From CAVXAE01 sp044225565 (GTDB taxonomy: Bacteria; Pseudomonadota; Gammaproteobacteria; Steroidobacterales; Steroidobacteraceae), in assembly GCA_044225565.1 (NCBI GenBank), contig JBGAIL010000110.1, positions 1 to 16,191 of the forward strand: a stretch of 16,191 nt of DNA. Direction: 5' to 3'. A program made the position numbers and the translations under genes. Below, one piece after another: positions 1-6,508 of this stretch. Position 1 is the stretch's first letter, and every line of letters begins with the position of its first letter. A model generated the notes under the pieces. It saw only the letters and a list, made by a program, of their open reading frames with translations, had not been told where the DNA came from and made no database searches.

Positions 1-391
1 TGGTGACGGAATCGAGGAATGGCCAGGCCGCATGCGTTTCCGCCGCGAGCCAGCGCGCCGACGACACGCTACCTGCGAGGATGACCACCCAGGCAAGAAT
101 GTGAGCGCGCGCCGGCCAGAAGCCCGGCACGCGCGTCGCCTCGCCGCGGTTCTTCGTCCAGTGCGCGAAACCGTATACGGACATGAGCGCGTAGTAGCCG
201 TTCAGTGCGGCCTGCATGGGCAGGCGCGCGCCCAGCGCGAGCCAGGCGAGGATCGCGGCGCTGAGACCGCCCATGACCCAGCACCAGCGATTGCGTTTCA
301 CCGCGAACAGCACATAGGCCAGGCCGAGCAGCACCGCCACTCCTTCGAGGGGCGAGGTCGCCTTCAGGCCGGCCAGGAACGCGTCGAACAT
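1..391 (-). CDS. pnuT: PnuC-family transporter, probably thiamine transporter PnuT (C-terminus cut by window edge)
   Basis: An open minus-strand frame starts at ATG 391-389 and runs 130 codons without a stop to position 1, so the C-terminus is missing. The visible protein is hydrophobic with several membrane helices and has typical PnuC-family stretches: EGVAVLLGLAYVLFAVKRN, RWCWVMGGLSAAILAW, LPMQAALNGYYALMSVYGF followed by AHW. PnuC proteins are inner-membrane facilitators for nicotinamide riboside; the PnuT branch carries thiamine. It is the third gene after a TPP riboswitch, behind a TonB-dependent receptor and a thiamine-binding-like protein, so I infer thiamine as substrate. The gap to the upstream gene is 49 nt with no clear ribosome binding site, and no ATG, GTG or TTG lies upstream in frame, so the start is only moderately sure. 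Trapping by a thiamine pyrophosphokinase would be expected next, outside the window. The family call is strong; the substrate rests on context. Confidence 0.85.
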   Translation of the reverse strand, partial: MFDAFLAGLKATSPLEGVAVLLGLAYVLFAVKRNRWCWVMGGLSAAILAWLALGARLPMQAALNGYYALMSVYGFAHWTKNRGEATRVPGFWPARAHILAWVVILAGSVSSARWLAAETHAAWPFLDSVT

Positions 392-440
392 GGAAGGATC
401 GGGCCTGAGGTGTGCGCCGTACGCCAGCTGGCCGCGCGGC

Positions 441-689
441 TCATGCCGCGGCCAGCGGCCCCAGCACTTTCATGACGAACACGGCCTTGTCGTTGCCCTC
501 GAAGGTCTTCCGCAGCTCGCGCGTCAGCACGCCCATCACCTCGTCGTAGGGGCCGAACACCTGCGTGCTCATGCTGTTGGTGTGCACCTTGAGGCGCCCA
601 TGCGCGTTCAGCCGGTCGATGAAATCCTGGATCGGCGGGATGAACTGCGCATTGAGCGGGTAGAGGCTGATCTCGACTCCGATGTCCAT
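441..689 (-). CDS. small YkoF/MTH1187-like thiamine-binding protein
   Basis: This is an 82-residue protein without signal peptide or membrane segment, so probably cytoplasmic. Its sequence (MDIGVEISLYPLNAQFIPP at the start, then VHTNSMSTQVFGPYDEVMG) resembles the YkoF-like or MTH1187-like fold. Members of that fold are small ferredoxin-like proteins, and some bind thiamine or its pyrimidine moiety. The start ATG lies 7 nt after the stop of the TonB receptor gene, and a GAGGG ribosome binding site overlaps that stop codon, which indicates tight translational coupling. It sits between the outer-membrane receptor and the PnuC-type transporter in a TPP-riboswitch operon, which fits a role in holding thiamine after import or in regulating the transporter. 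The family call comes from recalled sequence pattern and context. No catalytic role is evident. Confidence 0.72.
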   Translation of the reverse strand: MDIGVEISLYPLNAQFIPPIQDFIDRLNAHGRLKVHTNSMSTQVFGPYDEVMGVLTRELRKTFEGNDKAVFVMKVLGPLAAA

Positions 690-696
690 GGCGCCC

Positions 697-2781
697 TCAC
701 TTGAAGGAATAGTTGAGCGTCACGCCGACCTGGCGCGGATCGCCGGGCTGCACGTAACGCTTCGGGATGAAATCCGGTGGCTCGTTGCCGAAGAAAAAGC
801 CGCGGACGGCGTAATCCTCGTCGAACAGGTTGCGCGCCCAGAGATAGGCCGCCCAGCGCTCGCGCTCGTATCCGAGCTTGAGGTTCACCACCGTGCGTGC
901 GGGAGCGCGCTGGTCGTGGCTGGTATCGAAATAGAAGTCGTCGACGCGCTGCGCGTCCACCCGGGCGAAGAACCCTAGCGCGTTGCGGTATTCGCCGGTG
1001 AGCGTGAGCTGGTATTGCGGGGCGTGCGCCTGCTCACGCCCGTCGAGGCTGCGAGTATCGTCGAACTGGTAGTCGATGTAGCGCGTCTCGAGGATGCCGA
1101 GCGAGCCTCCGAGCTTCAAGCCGCGCCCCGCCGCCCACATGAGCGAAGACTCGAGGCCGTAATTCTCGCCGCGCGCGGCATTGGCCGTGTAGATGACGAA
1201 GGTGAGCGGGTCGCCCGGATCCTGCTGGAAGGACATGCTCACCTGCTGGTCGTGCCGGCGCATGTAGAACAGCGCCGTGTCCACGGCGAGGCGGCCGCCG
1301 AGCCAGCTGCCCTTCACGCCAGTCTCGAGGTTCCAGAGATACTCTGCATCGAAGCGGCGGCTATCGATCGGCACGTTGTTGCCTATGTTGAATCCACCGG
1401 CCTTGTAGCCACGCGAGAGCGTGGTGTACCAGAGGCCGCCGCCGCGCAGACCGTAGTCGAGCGAGACATGCCCGCCGAACATCGTCTCCCCGGGATCGAA
1501 AGCGAGCCCGTTGGAATCTTCGTAATCTGCAGCGCGATGCTCGACACGCGCGCCAAGCCGCAGCTGCCATGGGCCGGCGAGCCGCACGTCCGTCTCGCCG
1601 TAAGCCGCAGCGTTGGTCGCCTCATAACGGCTGTCGAGCTGCGCGTAGACGTCACCGTTGTAGAGATCCAGCTGGTCGTTCGTCTCCCGCGCGTGCAGCA
1701 CATAAAGGCCGAAGACCCAGGCAGCGCGCCCGCCGATCTCCGCCCCCGGATTCGAGACGGCGCGCAGGTCCTCGCTCCAGGTGCGGCGGCTGCGCACGAA
1801 GCCCGAAGTGAAGTCGTAGGGCGCGTAGATGCCCCACTCGGCATCGTTGCCCCAATCGCCGTCGAAGGAGTAACGGATGTCGGAATCCGCGAAGGTGCTG
1901 ATGCTCTTCAGCGTGAAGGACTCGAAGCCCGTGTAGTCGGCGTGCGTGGCGAGGCCGAGCGAGCGCTGCGCGTCGCGCCCAGGCTTGTCGGAGTGCGTGC
2001 GGAGGGAGTTGTCGATGGCAAAGGCGTCGTAGCCGTTGTCGAGATCCACGAACATCGCGGTGAAGCCCAGCGCCAGGCTCTCCGTGGCCTGCCAGTTGAG
2101 CTTGCCGCGCAGCGTGGTCTCGTCGTAACCCATGGTGTCGTCGCGACGCAGGAACACGTTGCGGCGAAACCCGTCACTCTCGTAATGCTGCGCCACCAGG
2201 CGATAGGCAGCCTCGCCGCCGAGGGCGCCGCCAGCCATGGCACCTGCGCCACGAGTGCCGTAATCGCCCCCGGTGGCTTCGATGCGCATCTCCGGGTCCG
2301 GCGTGGCATCGTGCGTGCGCAGACTGATGAGGCCGGCGAGCGCGTTCGCACCGTACGTGGTGCTCTGCGGGCCCCGCAGCACTTCCACCTGACCTGCGTC
2401 GAACAGCGTGGCGGGCATGCCGATGCCCGAGAAGTCGATATCGTCGATCAGGAAGCCCACGGAGGCGTTCGGCGCCCCCTGGAACTGTTCGAGCTCACCG
2501 ATGCCGCGCAGCTGGAAATAGCGGGGCCGCGAGGTGCCCGCAGACCAGTTGAGGTTGGGCACGAGGCCCAGCACGTCACCGAAATGCTGCACCCCGGCTT
2601 CCTGCAGGGTCCGGCCATCGAGCACGGTGATGCTGGCAGGCAGGGTCTCCGCGGTTTCGCCGCGCAGGCTCGCCTGGACGACGACCTCTTCGAGGTCTGC
2701 GGCGGCGTCGGATTGGGGGTGAGCCGCCATGGGCAGCGTGAGCAGGCCCAGAACGGGGACTAGACGAGAGATCGCTGGCAT
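697..2781 (-). CDS. TonB-dependent outer-membrane receptor, predicted thiamine receptor
   Basis: The 694-residue protein starts with a hydrophobic signal peptide (about residues 1-22, MPAISRLVPVLGLLTLPMAA), followed by a likely TonB box (LEEVVVQ, near residue 31). The plug domain comes next, with LPASITVLDGRTLQEAG and the conserved QVEVLRGPQSTTYGANALAG. A long beta-barrel follows, including RGYKAGGFNIGNN and NLFDEDYAVRGFFFGNEP, and the protein ends in an outer-membrane strand (VGVTLNYSFK). Length and layout are normal for the family. It would bring a scarce ligand into the periplasm using TonB-ExbBD energy. The plug resembles iron-chelate receptors, so sequence alone does not give the substrate. 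The TPP riboswitch directly upstream and the thiamine-related genes downstream point to thiamine. The start at 2781 is supported by a GGAG ribosome binding site 6 nt upstream, at the edge of the aptamer. Confidence 0.93.
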   Translation of the reverse strand: MPAISRLVPVLGLLTLPMAAHPQSDAAADLEEVVVQASLRGETAETLPASITVLDGRTLQEAGVQHFGDVLGLVPNLNWSAGTSRPRYFQLRGIGELEQFQGAPNASVGFLIDDIDFSGIGMPATLFDAGQVEVLRGPQSTTYGANALAGLISLRTHDATPDPEMRIEATGGDYGTRGAGAMAGGALGGEAAYRLVAQHYESDGFRRNVFLRRDDTMGYDETTLRGKLNWQATESLALGFTAMFVDLDNGYDAFAIDNSLRTHSDKPGRDAQRSLGLATHADYTGFESFTLKSISTFADSDIRYSFDGDWGNDAEWGIYAPYDFTSGFVRSRRTWSEDLRAVSNPGAEIGGRAAWVFGLYVLHARETNDQLDLYNGDVYAQLDSRYEATNAAAYGETDVRLAGPWQLRLGARVEHRAADYEDSNGLAFDPGETMFGGHVSLDYGLRGGGLWYTTLSRGYKAGGFNIGNNVPIDSRRFDAEYLWNLETGVKGSWLGGRLAVDTALFYMRRHDQQVSMSFQQDPGDPLTFVIYTANAARGENYGLESSLMWAAGRGLKLGGSLGILETRYIDYQFDDTRSLDGREQAHAPQYQLTLTGEYRNALGFFARVDAQRVDDFYFDTSHDQRAPARTVVNLKLGYERERWAAYLWARNLFDEDYAVRGFFFGNEPPDFIPKRYVQPGDPRQVGVTLNYSFK

Positions 2782-2785
2782 TACC

Positions 2786-2897
2786 TTCTCCCTACGCCGG
2801 TACTAACCGGATCAGGTTCAACGGGTTCGCCAGCACTACCGGCATCTCAGGCCCTGTGCCCGGCGTTGCGCGCCGGAGCTGGGCCACCCCTGGGTGG
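2786..2897 (-). promoter_or_regulatory. TPP (thiamine pyrophosphate) riboswitch, THI-box
   Basis: Read on the minus strand, the conserved THI-box blocks occur in order: GGGGTG (2890-2885), CTGAGA at the ligand-binding junction, ACCCG (2826-2822, pairing with GGGGT as P2), GAACCTGATC, and the closing CGTAGGGA. A strong P3 arm is visible (GGCCC with GGGCC), extended by the hairpin CCGGCG-CGCAA-CGCCGG. An extra small hairpin, GCCGG-TAGTG-CTGGC, lies between CTGAGA and the 3' strand of P2. The last conserved GGGA overlaps the ribosome binding site of the receptor gene, and no separate terminator hairpin with a T run is visible. This suggests that TPP binding hides the ribosome binding site. The outer P1 pairing is weak as I can draw it, so the exact ends are approximate. 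Confidence 0.95.
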
Positions 2898-2908
2898 ATG
2901 AGGGGCGT

Positions 2909-2936
2909 ATGTTAGGCGCCGCGACTGCAAATGCAA
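2909..2936 (-). promoter_or_regulatory. candidate sigma70 promoter of the thiamine-uptake operon
   Basis: On the minus strand, TTGCAT (2936-2931) and TAACAT (2914-2909) are separated by 16 nt. They match the -35 consensus at 3 of 6 and the -10 consensus at 4 of 6 positions. The predicted transcript start near 2902 is just 5' of the riboswitch aptamer, which is where it should be. The elements are weak and lie close to the -10-like element of the divergent phzF gene. The position is inferred from motif and geometry only. Confidence 0.35.
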
Positions 2937-2944
2937 GATGCGGG

Positions 2945-2950
2945 TAAAAT
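2945..2950 (+). promoter_or_regulatory. candidate -10 element for a leaderless phzF-like mRNA
   Basis: TAAAAT matches the TATAAT consensus at 5 of 6 positions and ends exactly 7 nt before ATG 2958. The expected transcript start therefore falls at or next to the start codon. No convincing -35 box (best is cgactg at 2922-2927, spacer 17) and no ribosome binding site are visible. The same geometry is seen at glpD. Confidence 0.4.
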
Positions 2951-2957
2951 CCGTGCG

Positions 2958-3860
2958 ATGACACGCAAGATCCAGATTCACCAGGTCGACGCCTTCACCC
3001 GCACCCCGTTCACCGGCAATCCGGCGGGCGTCGTCCTGAGCGCCGATTCACTGTCGGACGCGGAAATGCTCGCCATCGCACGCGAGCTGAACAACGCGGA
3101 TACGGCCTTCGTGCTCGAGCATGACGGCGCGGACCACGACGTGCGCACGCGCTTCTTCACGCCGCGCATGGAAGCGGGCTTCGTCGGGCACGCGACGGTC
3201 GCCACGCATTTCGTGCTCTCGCGCAGGCGCGGCGCGCCGCAGCGGCTGCGGCAGAAGTCCAAGGCCGGCATCGTGGACATCGAGATTCGCGGCCACGAGG
3301 AAGACCGCCGCATCGCCATTCGCAAGCCCCGCCCCCCGGTCGGAAGGGAACTGAACAACCGCGAGCATCTCGCGGTGCTCGATGCGCTGGCGCTCGCCAC
3401 GGACGATCTCGACACGCGCTGCCCCATGCGCATCGTGGGCACGGGCAGTCCGCGCCTCATGATCGGCGTGCGCGGCCAGGAGCAACTCAAACATCTGAAG
3501 CCGGACCCGACGCGTCTCACCACGCTGTCCGCACAGCTCGGCGCGCCCGGCTATTTCGTGTTCACGCCAGGAGCGAAGGACGGGACCCATCTCACGGAGT
3601 CACGCATGTTCTGCCCGGCGCTCGGCATTCCGGAAGACCCCGTCAGCGGCAACGCGCACGGGCTGCTCGGCGTGTATCTCGCGGAGCAGGGGCTCATCAA
3701 GCTCGATCGCGAGCGCGTGGCTTTCAGCGGCGTCCAGGGACACTACCTGCATCGCCCGGGCCAGGTGGACGTCGAGCTCGAAGTGACGGACGGGAAGATC
3801 GACGCCGTCTGGATCATCGGCCAGGCGGTCGCCATCTTCGAGACCGAGATCTCCCTCTAG
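2958..3860 (+). CDS. PhzF-family epimerase/isomerase-like protein (YddE-like)
   Basis: The 300-residue protein has the family's usual length. It opens with IQIHQVDAFTRTPFTGNPAG, then has FVGHATVATHF and, near the C-terminus, FCPALGIPEDPVSGNAHG; these are the two halves of the PhzF diaminopimelate-epimerase-like fold. Overall it resembles E. coli YddE. Most such proteins have no known substrate, and no phenazine genes are nearby, so phenazine synthesis should not be inferred. The position of the catalytic glutamate in PhzF (in YddE, the SETAF stretch) reads ADTAF here, with Asp48 instead of Glu. I chose ATG 2958 because homologues start just before the VDAFT stretch and because of the -10-like element 7 nt upstream; an in-frame ATG at 2931 would add nine residues. 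It is divergent from the thiamine operon and convergent with the next gene, 46 nt away. Confidence 0.9.
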   Translation: MTRKIQIHQVDAFTRTPFTGNPAGVVLSADSLSDAEMLAIARELNNADTAFVLEHDGADHDVRTRFFTPRMEAGFVGHATVATHFVLSRRRGAPQRLRQKSKAGIVDIEIRGHEEDRRIAIRKPRPPVGRELNNREHLAVLDALALATDDLDTRCPMRIVGTGSPRLMIGVRGQEQLKHLKPDPTRLTTLSAQLGAPGYFVFTPGAKDGTHLTESRMFCPALGIPEDPVSGNAHGLLGVYLAEQGLIKLDRERVAFSGVQGHYLHRPGQVDVELEVTDGKIDAVWIIGQAVAIFETEISL

Positions 3861-3876
3861 CACCCATGCCTGCCAC

Positions 3877-3893
3877 GCGGTGTCCGGCACCGC
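3877..3893. terminator. possible bidirectional terminator hairpin between convergent genes
   Basis: A perfect 6-bp stem with a 5-nt loop (GCGGTG-TCCGG-CACCGC) lies in the 46-nt gap between the convergent phzF-like gene and the hydrolase-like gene. No T run follows on either strand, so intrinsic termination is doubtful. A second smaller inverted repeat (GCACC-GCTAGT-GGTGC) spans the stop codon of the minus-strand gene at 3907. Confidence 0.3.
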
Positions 3894-3906
3894 CAGTGCG
3901 GCACCG

Positions 3907-4896
3907 CTAGTGGTGCGGGACGAGCCTGGAGAGATCCACCTCGTTGGCCGACGGCGGGGCGGCGGGCCGGTCGATGACCCCGGCGACGACGAGCGAAGGG
4001 ATGCGGGCCTCGTCCCACTTTTGCGCAGGCTCGCGACCCAGGCGCAGCACCGCGAGATGCAGGCCGGGATGCAGCCACAGCCGGCTCCTGCCTTCGCCTT
4101 CCAGAGATAGCCCGTCGCGCGGAATCCCCAGCTTCAGTTGCGATCCCTCCGCAGGATCGCGGGCTGAAGGCAGCATCAGCTGCCGCGCCCAGCCCCGCGG
4201 CAGGATGCGCGAGCCCTGGTATTCGCCGTCGTCCAGCAGCAGCTGTGCCACGCGCATCCAGTCCCCCTGCTTCGCGAAGAAACAGCAGTCCACGCGGGCA
4301 AGCCCGTCCGGTCCGTCCAGCACCACCCATGCGTCCCCTGCGGACAGCGGCCTCCACAGCTCGCGCGACAGCGCCGCCGCGTAACGCTTGCCCGAGAGCT
4401 GCTGCACGAGCAGCGCCAGGGAGCGCGGATCATCCATCTGCAGCAGCTCGCGAATCGTGGTGCGCCCGCGCCCCTCCCCGGCGAAAGAGTCCACGAAGCT
4501 CGACACGGGCTCGTCGGCCGACGCGATGTGGCGCTGATCGAGCGCGACCCCGACGAGCATCGCCGCGACGGTTCGACCGAACGCTCCCGCGTCGACCACG
4601 GTATCCCTCGACGTTCCATCCCAATAACGCTCGAAGATCACATGCCCGTGGCGGCTCACGATGAGCGCGGTCGAGTCGTGAGCCGCAGCGTAATCGGCGG
4701 CGGCGTTCAAGGCAGCGACGTCCACCTTCTCTGCTTCCGGCGTGGAGCGCGGCTGCTGGATGCCCTGAACGCCAGCCACCCGCTCGCGAGGCCCGGCGCT
4801 CGCAGCAGGAGACGAGCGGTACTGGCGCCCGACGAGCAAGGCCACCAGGATGGCGGCGAAAGCGACCACCACCGCGACAGGGATTCGTCTGCTCAT
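3907..4896 (-). CDS. membrane-anchored beta-lactamase-family (serine hydrolase) protein, probably catalytically inactive
   Basis: The 329-residue product begins with an N-terminal membrane anchor or signal segment (MSRRIPVAVVVAFAAILVAL, residues 1-23), so the rest is probably periplasmic. Family features remain: STALIVSRHGHVIFERYWDG (residues 75-94), AAMLVGVALDQRHIASADEP, a TIRELLQM motif, then RELWRPLSAGDAWVVLDGPD, GDWMRVAQLLLDDGEYQGSR and ILPRGW. These match class C beta-lactamase-like hydrolases. The nucleophile motif SxxK, expected just before the LVG helix, reads AFGR (Ala105 to Arg108). The segment after LLQM that normally carries the YxN tyrosine seems deleted, since DDPRSLALLVQQ follows directly. 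No KTG-like or HxG motif is clear near the C-terminus. I infer a pseudoenzyme, perhaps binding a cell-wall or peptide ligand. The start codon is 46 nt from the divergent glpD start; longer upstream reading would overlap glpD and is unlikely. Confidence 0.78.
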   Translation of the reverse strand: MSRRIPVAVVVAFAAILVALLVGRQYRSSPAASAGPRERVAGVQGIQQPRSTPEAEKVDVAALNAAADYAAAHDSTALIVSRHGHVIFERYWDGTSRDTVVDAGAFGRTVAAMLVGVALDQRHIASADEPVSSFVDSFAGEGRGRTTIRELLQMDDPRSLALLVQQLSGKRYAAALSRELWRPLSAGDAWVVLDGPDGLARVDCCFFAKQGDWMRVAQLLLDDGEYQGSRILPRGWARQLMLPSARDPAEGSQLKLGIPRDGLSLEGEGRSRLWLHPGLHLAVLRLGREPAQKWDEARIPSLVVAGVIDRPAAPPSANEVDLSRLVPHH

Positions 4897-4906
4897 GGCA
4901 GCGACG

Positions 4907-4935
4907 TTGGCCGGTTTTGAGCCGCGTGGCAAGAT
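4907..4935 (+). promoter_or_regulatory. candidate promoter of the glpD-glpK operon (leaderless start)
   Basis: TTGGCC (4907-4912, 4 of 6 to the -35 consensus) and CAAGAT (4930-4935, 3 of 6 to the -10 consensus) have an ideal 17-nt spacer. The hexamer ends 7 nt before GTG 4943, so the transcript would start at the initiation codon, as at the phzF-like gene. I see no recognisable GlpR operator, but the gap is only 46 nt. Confidence 0.35.
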
Positions 4936-4942
4936 GCGCGCC

Positions 4943-6466
4943 GTGAAAACGAGCGTGCCGTCGCAGCGTGAGCGCTTTGACATCCTGGTCGTGGGCGGTG
5001 GCGTCAACGGCACCGGCATCGCGCGCGATGCCGCCGGGCGGGGCCATTCGGTGCTGCTCTGCGAGCAGCACGACCTCGCCGCGCACACCTCTTCCGCCAG
5101 CACCAAGCTCATCCACGGCGGGCTGCGCTATCTCGAGGGATTCCACTTCGCGCTGGTGCGCAAGGCGCTGCAGGAGCGCGAGATCCTGCTCGCCTCGGCG
5201 CCGCACATCATGTGGCCGCTGCGCTTCGTCATGCCGCACGATGCGCACTTGCGCCCCATGTGGATGATCCGTGCGGGGCTGTTCCTGTACGACCATCTTG
5301 CGAAGCGCCGCCGCCTCGCCGCCTCGACCTCTCTCGACCTGCAGACGCATCCTGCCGGCTCGCCGCTCCAGCAGCAATTCAAACGCGGCTTCATCTATTC
5401 GGACGGCTGGGCGGACGACGCGCGCCTGGTGGTCCTGAATGCGCGGGATGCCGCGGATCGCGGCGCCGTCGTGCTCACTCGCACACGCTGCGAGCGCCTC
5501 TCCGTGCACAAAGGCCATTGGCTTGCCACCCTCTCCCACGACGGCGAGCGCCGCGAAATCGAGGCCCGTGTAGTGGTGAACGCCACGGGGCCTTGGGTCA
5601 CCCGCTTCGTCACCGAAGCGAGCCCGGTGTACGCGAGCCGCGCGGTGCGAATGGTGAAAGGCAGCCACATCGTCGTGCCGCAGCTGTTCGCGCACCGCTT
5701 CGCCTACATCTTCCAGAACGTCGACCGGCGCATCGTGTTCGCCATTCCCTACGAGGAGCGCTTCACGCTCATCGGCACGACGGACGTGGAGTTCGAAGGC
5801 GACCCCGCACAGGTGCGCATCGATCCCGCGGAAGTGCGCTACCTCTGCGACACGGTGAACCGCTACTTCAGCCGCCAGATCGCCCCTCAGGACGCCGTGT
5901 GGAGCTACAGCGGCGTGCGGCCGCTGCTGGACGATCGCAGCGGCGACGCTTCCAAGGTGACGCGCGACTACTCCCTGGAGCTCGACGTGCGGCCTCTGCC
6001 GATGCTCTCGGTGTTCGGCGGCAAGATCACGACGTATCGCAGGCTCGCGGAGACGGCGGTGGATCAGCTGATCCCCGTCATCGGCCGCCGCGGCGGACAT
6101 TGGACCGCAGGAGCCTTCCTGCCGGGCGGAGACTTCGCGCGGAGCGGGCTTCGCAAGGGCGCGCAACCCGCCGGCTTCGCCGCGTTCCTGCGCTCGGTGG
6201 AGCGCCGTTATCCCTGGTTGCCACAGCCTTTGCGCACCCGCCTCGCGCGGGCCTACGGCACCAGGATCGAGCGGCTCATCGGCGATGCCACCCATCTCGG
6301 CGAAGAGGTGCTGCCCGGACTCCACGAGCGCGAGATCAGCTATCTGCGCACGCAGGAATGGGCCTGCACTGCCGAAGACATCCTCTGGCGCCGCAGCAAG
6401 CTCGGCCTGCACCTGCAGGCGGATGCGCAGCGGCGGCTCGACGAGTGGCTGAAACGGAAGCACTGA
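4943..6466 (+). CDS. glpD: aerobic glycerol-3-phosphate dehydrogenase
   Basis: This FAD enzyme oxidises sn-glycerol-3-phosphate to dihydroxyacetone phosphate at the inner membrane and passes electrons to quinone. The 507-residue product (E. coli GlpD has 501) has the N-terminal dinucleotide-binding motif (FDILVVGGGVNGTGIARDAA, residues 12-31). It also shows TSSASTKLIHGGLRYLE, the FAD-domain motif VVVNATGPWV, the substrate-domain stretch WSYSGVRPLLDD, and LSVFGGKITTYRRLAE near the end of the catalytic domain, followed by the C-terminal helical cap. I prefer GTG 4943 as start because a -10-like element ends 7 nt upstream. ATG 4934 would add three residues; an in-frame ATG at 4850 would overlap the divergent gene. 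There is no ribosome binding site. The gene is followed by glpK after 42 nt, forming a glycerol-catabolism pair. Confidence 0.96.
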   Translation: MKTSVPSQRERFDILVVGGGVNGTGIARDAAGRGHSVLLCEQHDLAAHTSSASTKLIHGGLRYLEGFHFALVRKALQEREILLASAPHIMWPLRFVMPHDAHLRPMWMIRAGLFLYDHLAKRRRLAASTSLDLQTHPAGSPLQQQFKRGFIYSDGWADDARLVVLNARDAADRGAVVLTRTRCERLSVHKGHWLATLSHDGERREIEARVVVNATGPWVTRFVTEASPVYASRAVRMVKGSHIVVPQLFAHRFAYIFQNVDRRIVFAIPYEERFTLIGTTDVEFEGDPAQVRIDPAEVRYLCDTVNRYFSRQIAPQDAVWSYSGVRPLLDDRSGDASKVTRDYSLELDVRPLPMLSVFGGKITTYRRLAETAVDQLIPVIGRRGGHWTAGAFLPGGDFARSGLRKGAQPAGFAAFLRSVERRYPWLPQPLRTRLARAYGTRIERLIGDATHLGEEVLPGLHEREISYLRTQEWACTAEDILWRRSKLGLHLQADAQRRLDEWLKRKH

Positions 6467-6508
6467 GATGCTCCGGATCGACGGCATCGCACGCGAGGAG
6501 ACATCGGA

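Noticed and set aside
1015..2763. Long plus-strand ORF (582 codons) opposite the TonB receptor gene
   Set aside because: It is an antisense shadow of a GC-rich gene; the product has no recognisable domain and is biased in Arg, Ala, Glu and Val.
2958..3860. PhzF-like gene as a sign of a phenazine cluster
   Set aside because: No other phenazine gene is in the window, and the protein is nearest to YddE-like members of unknown function.
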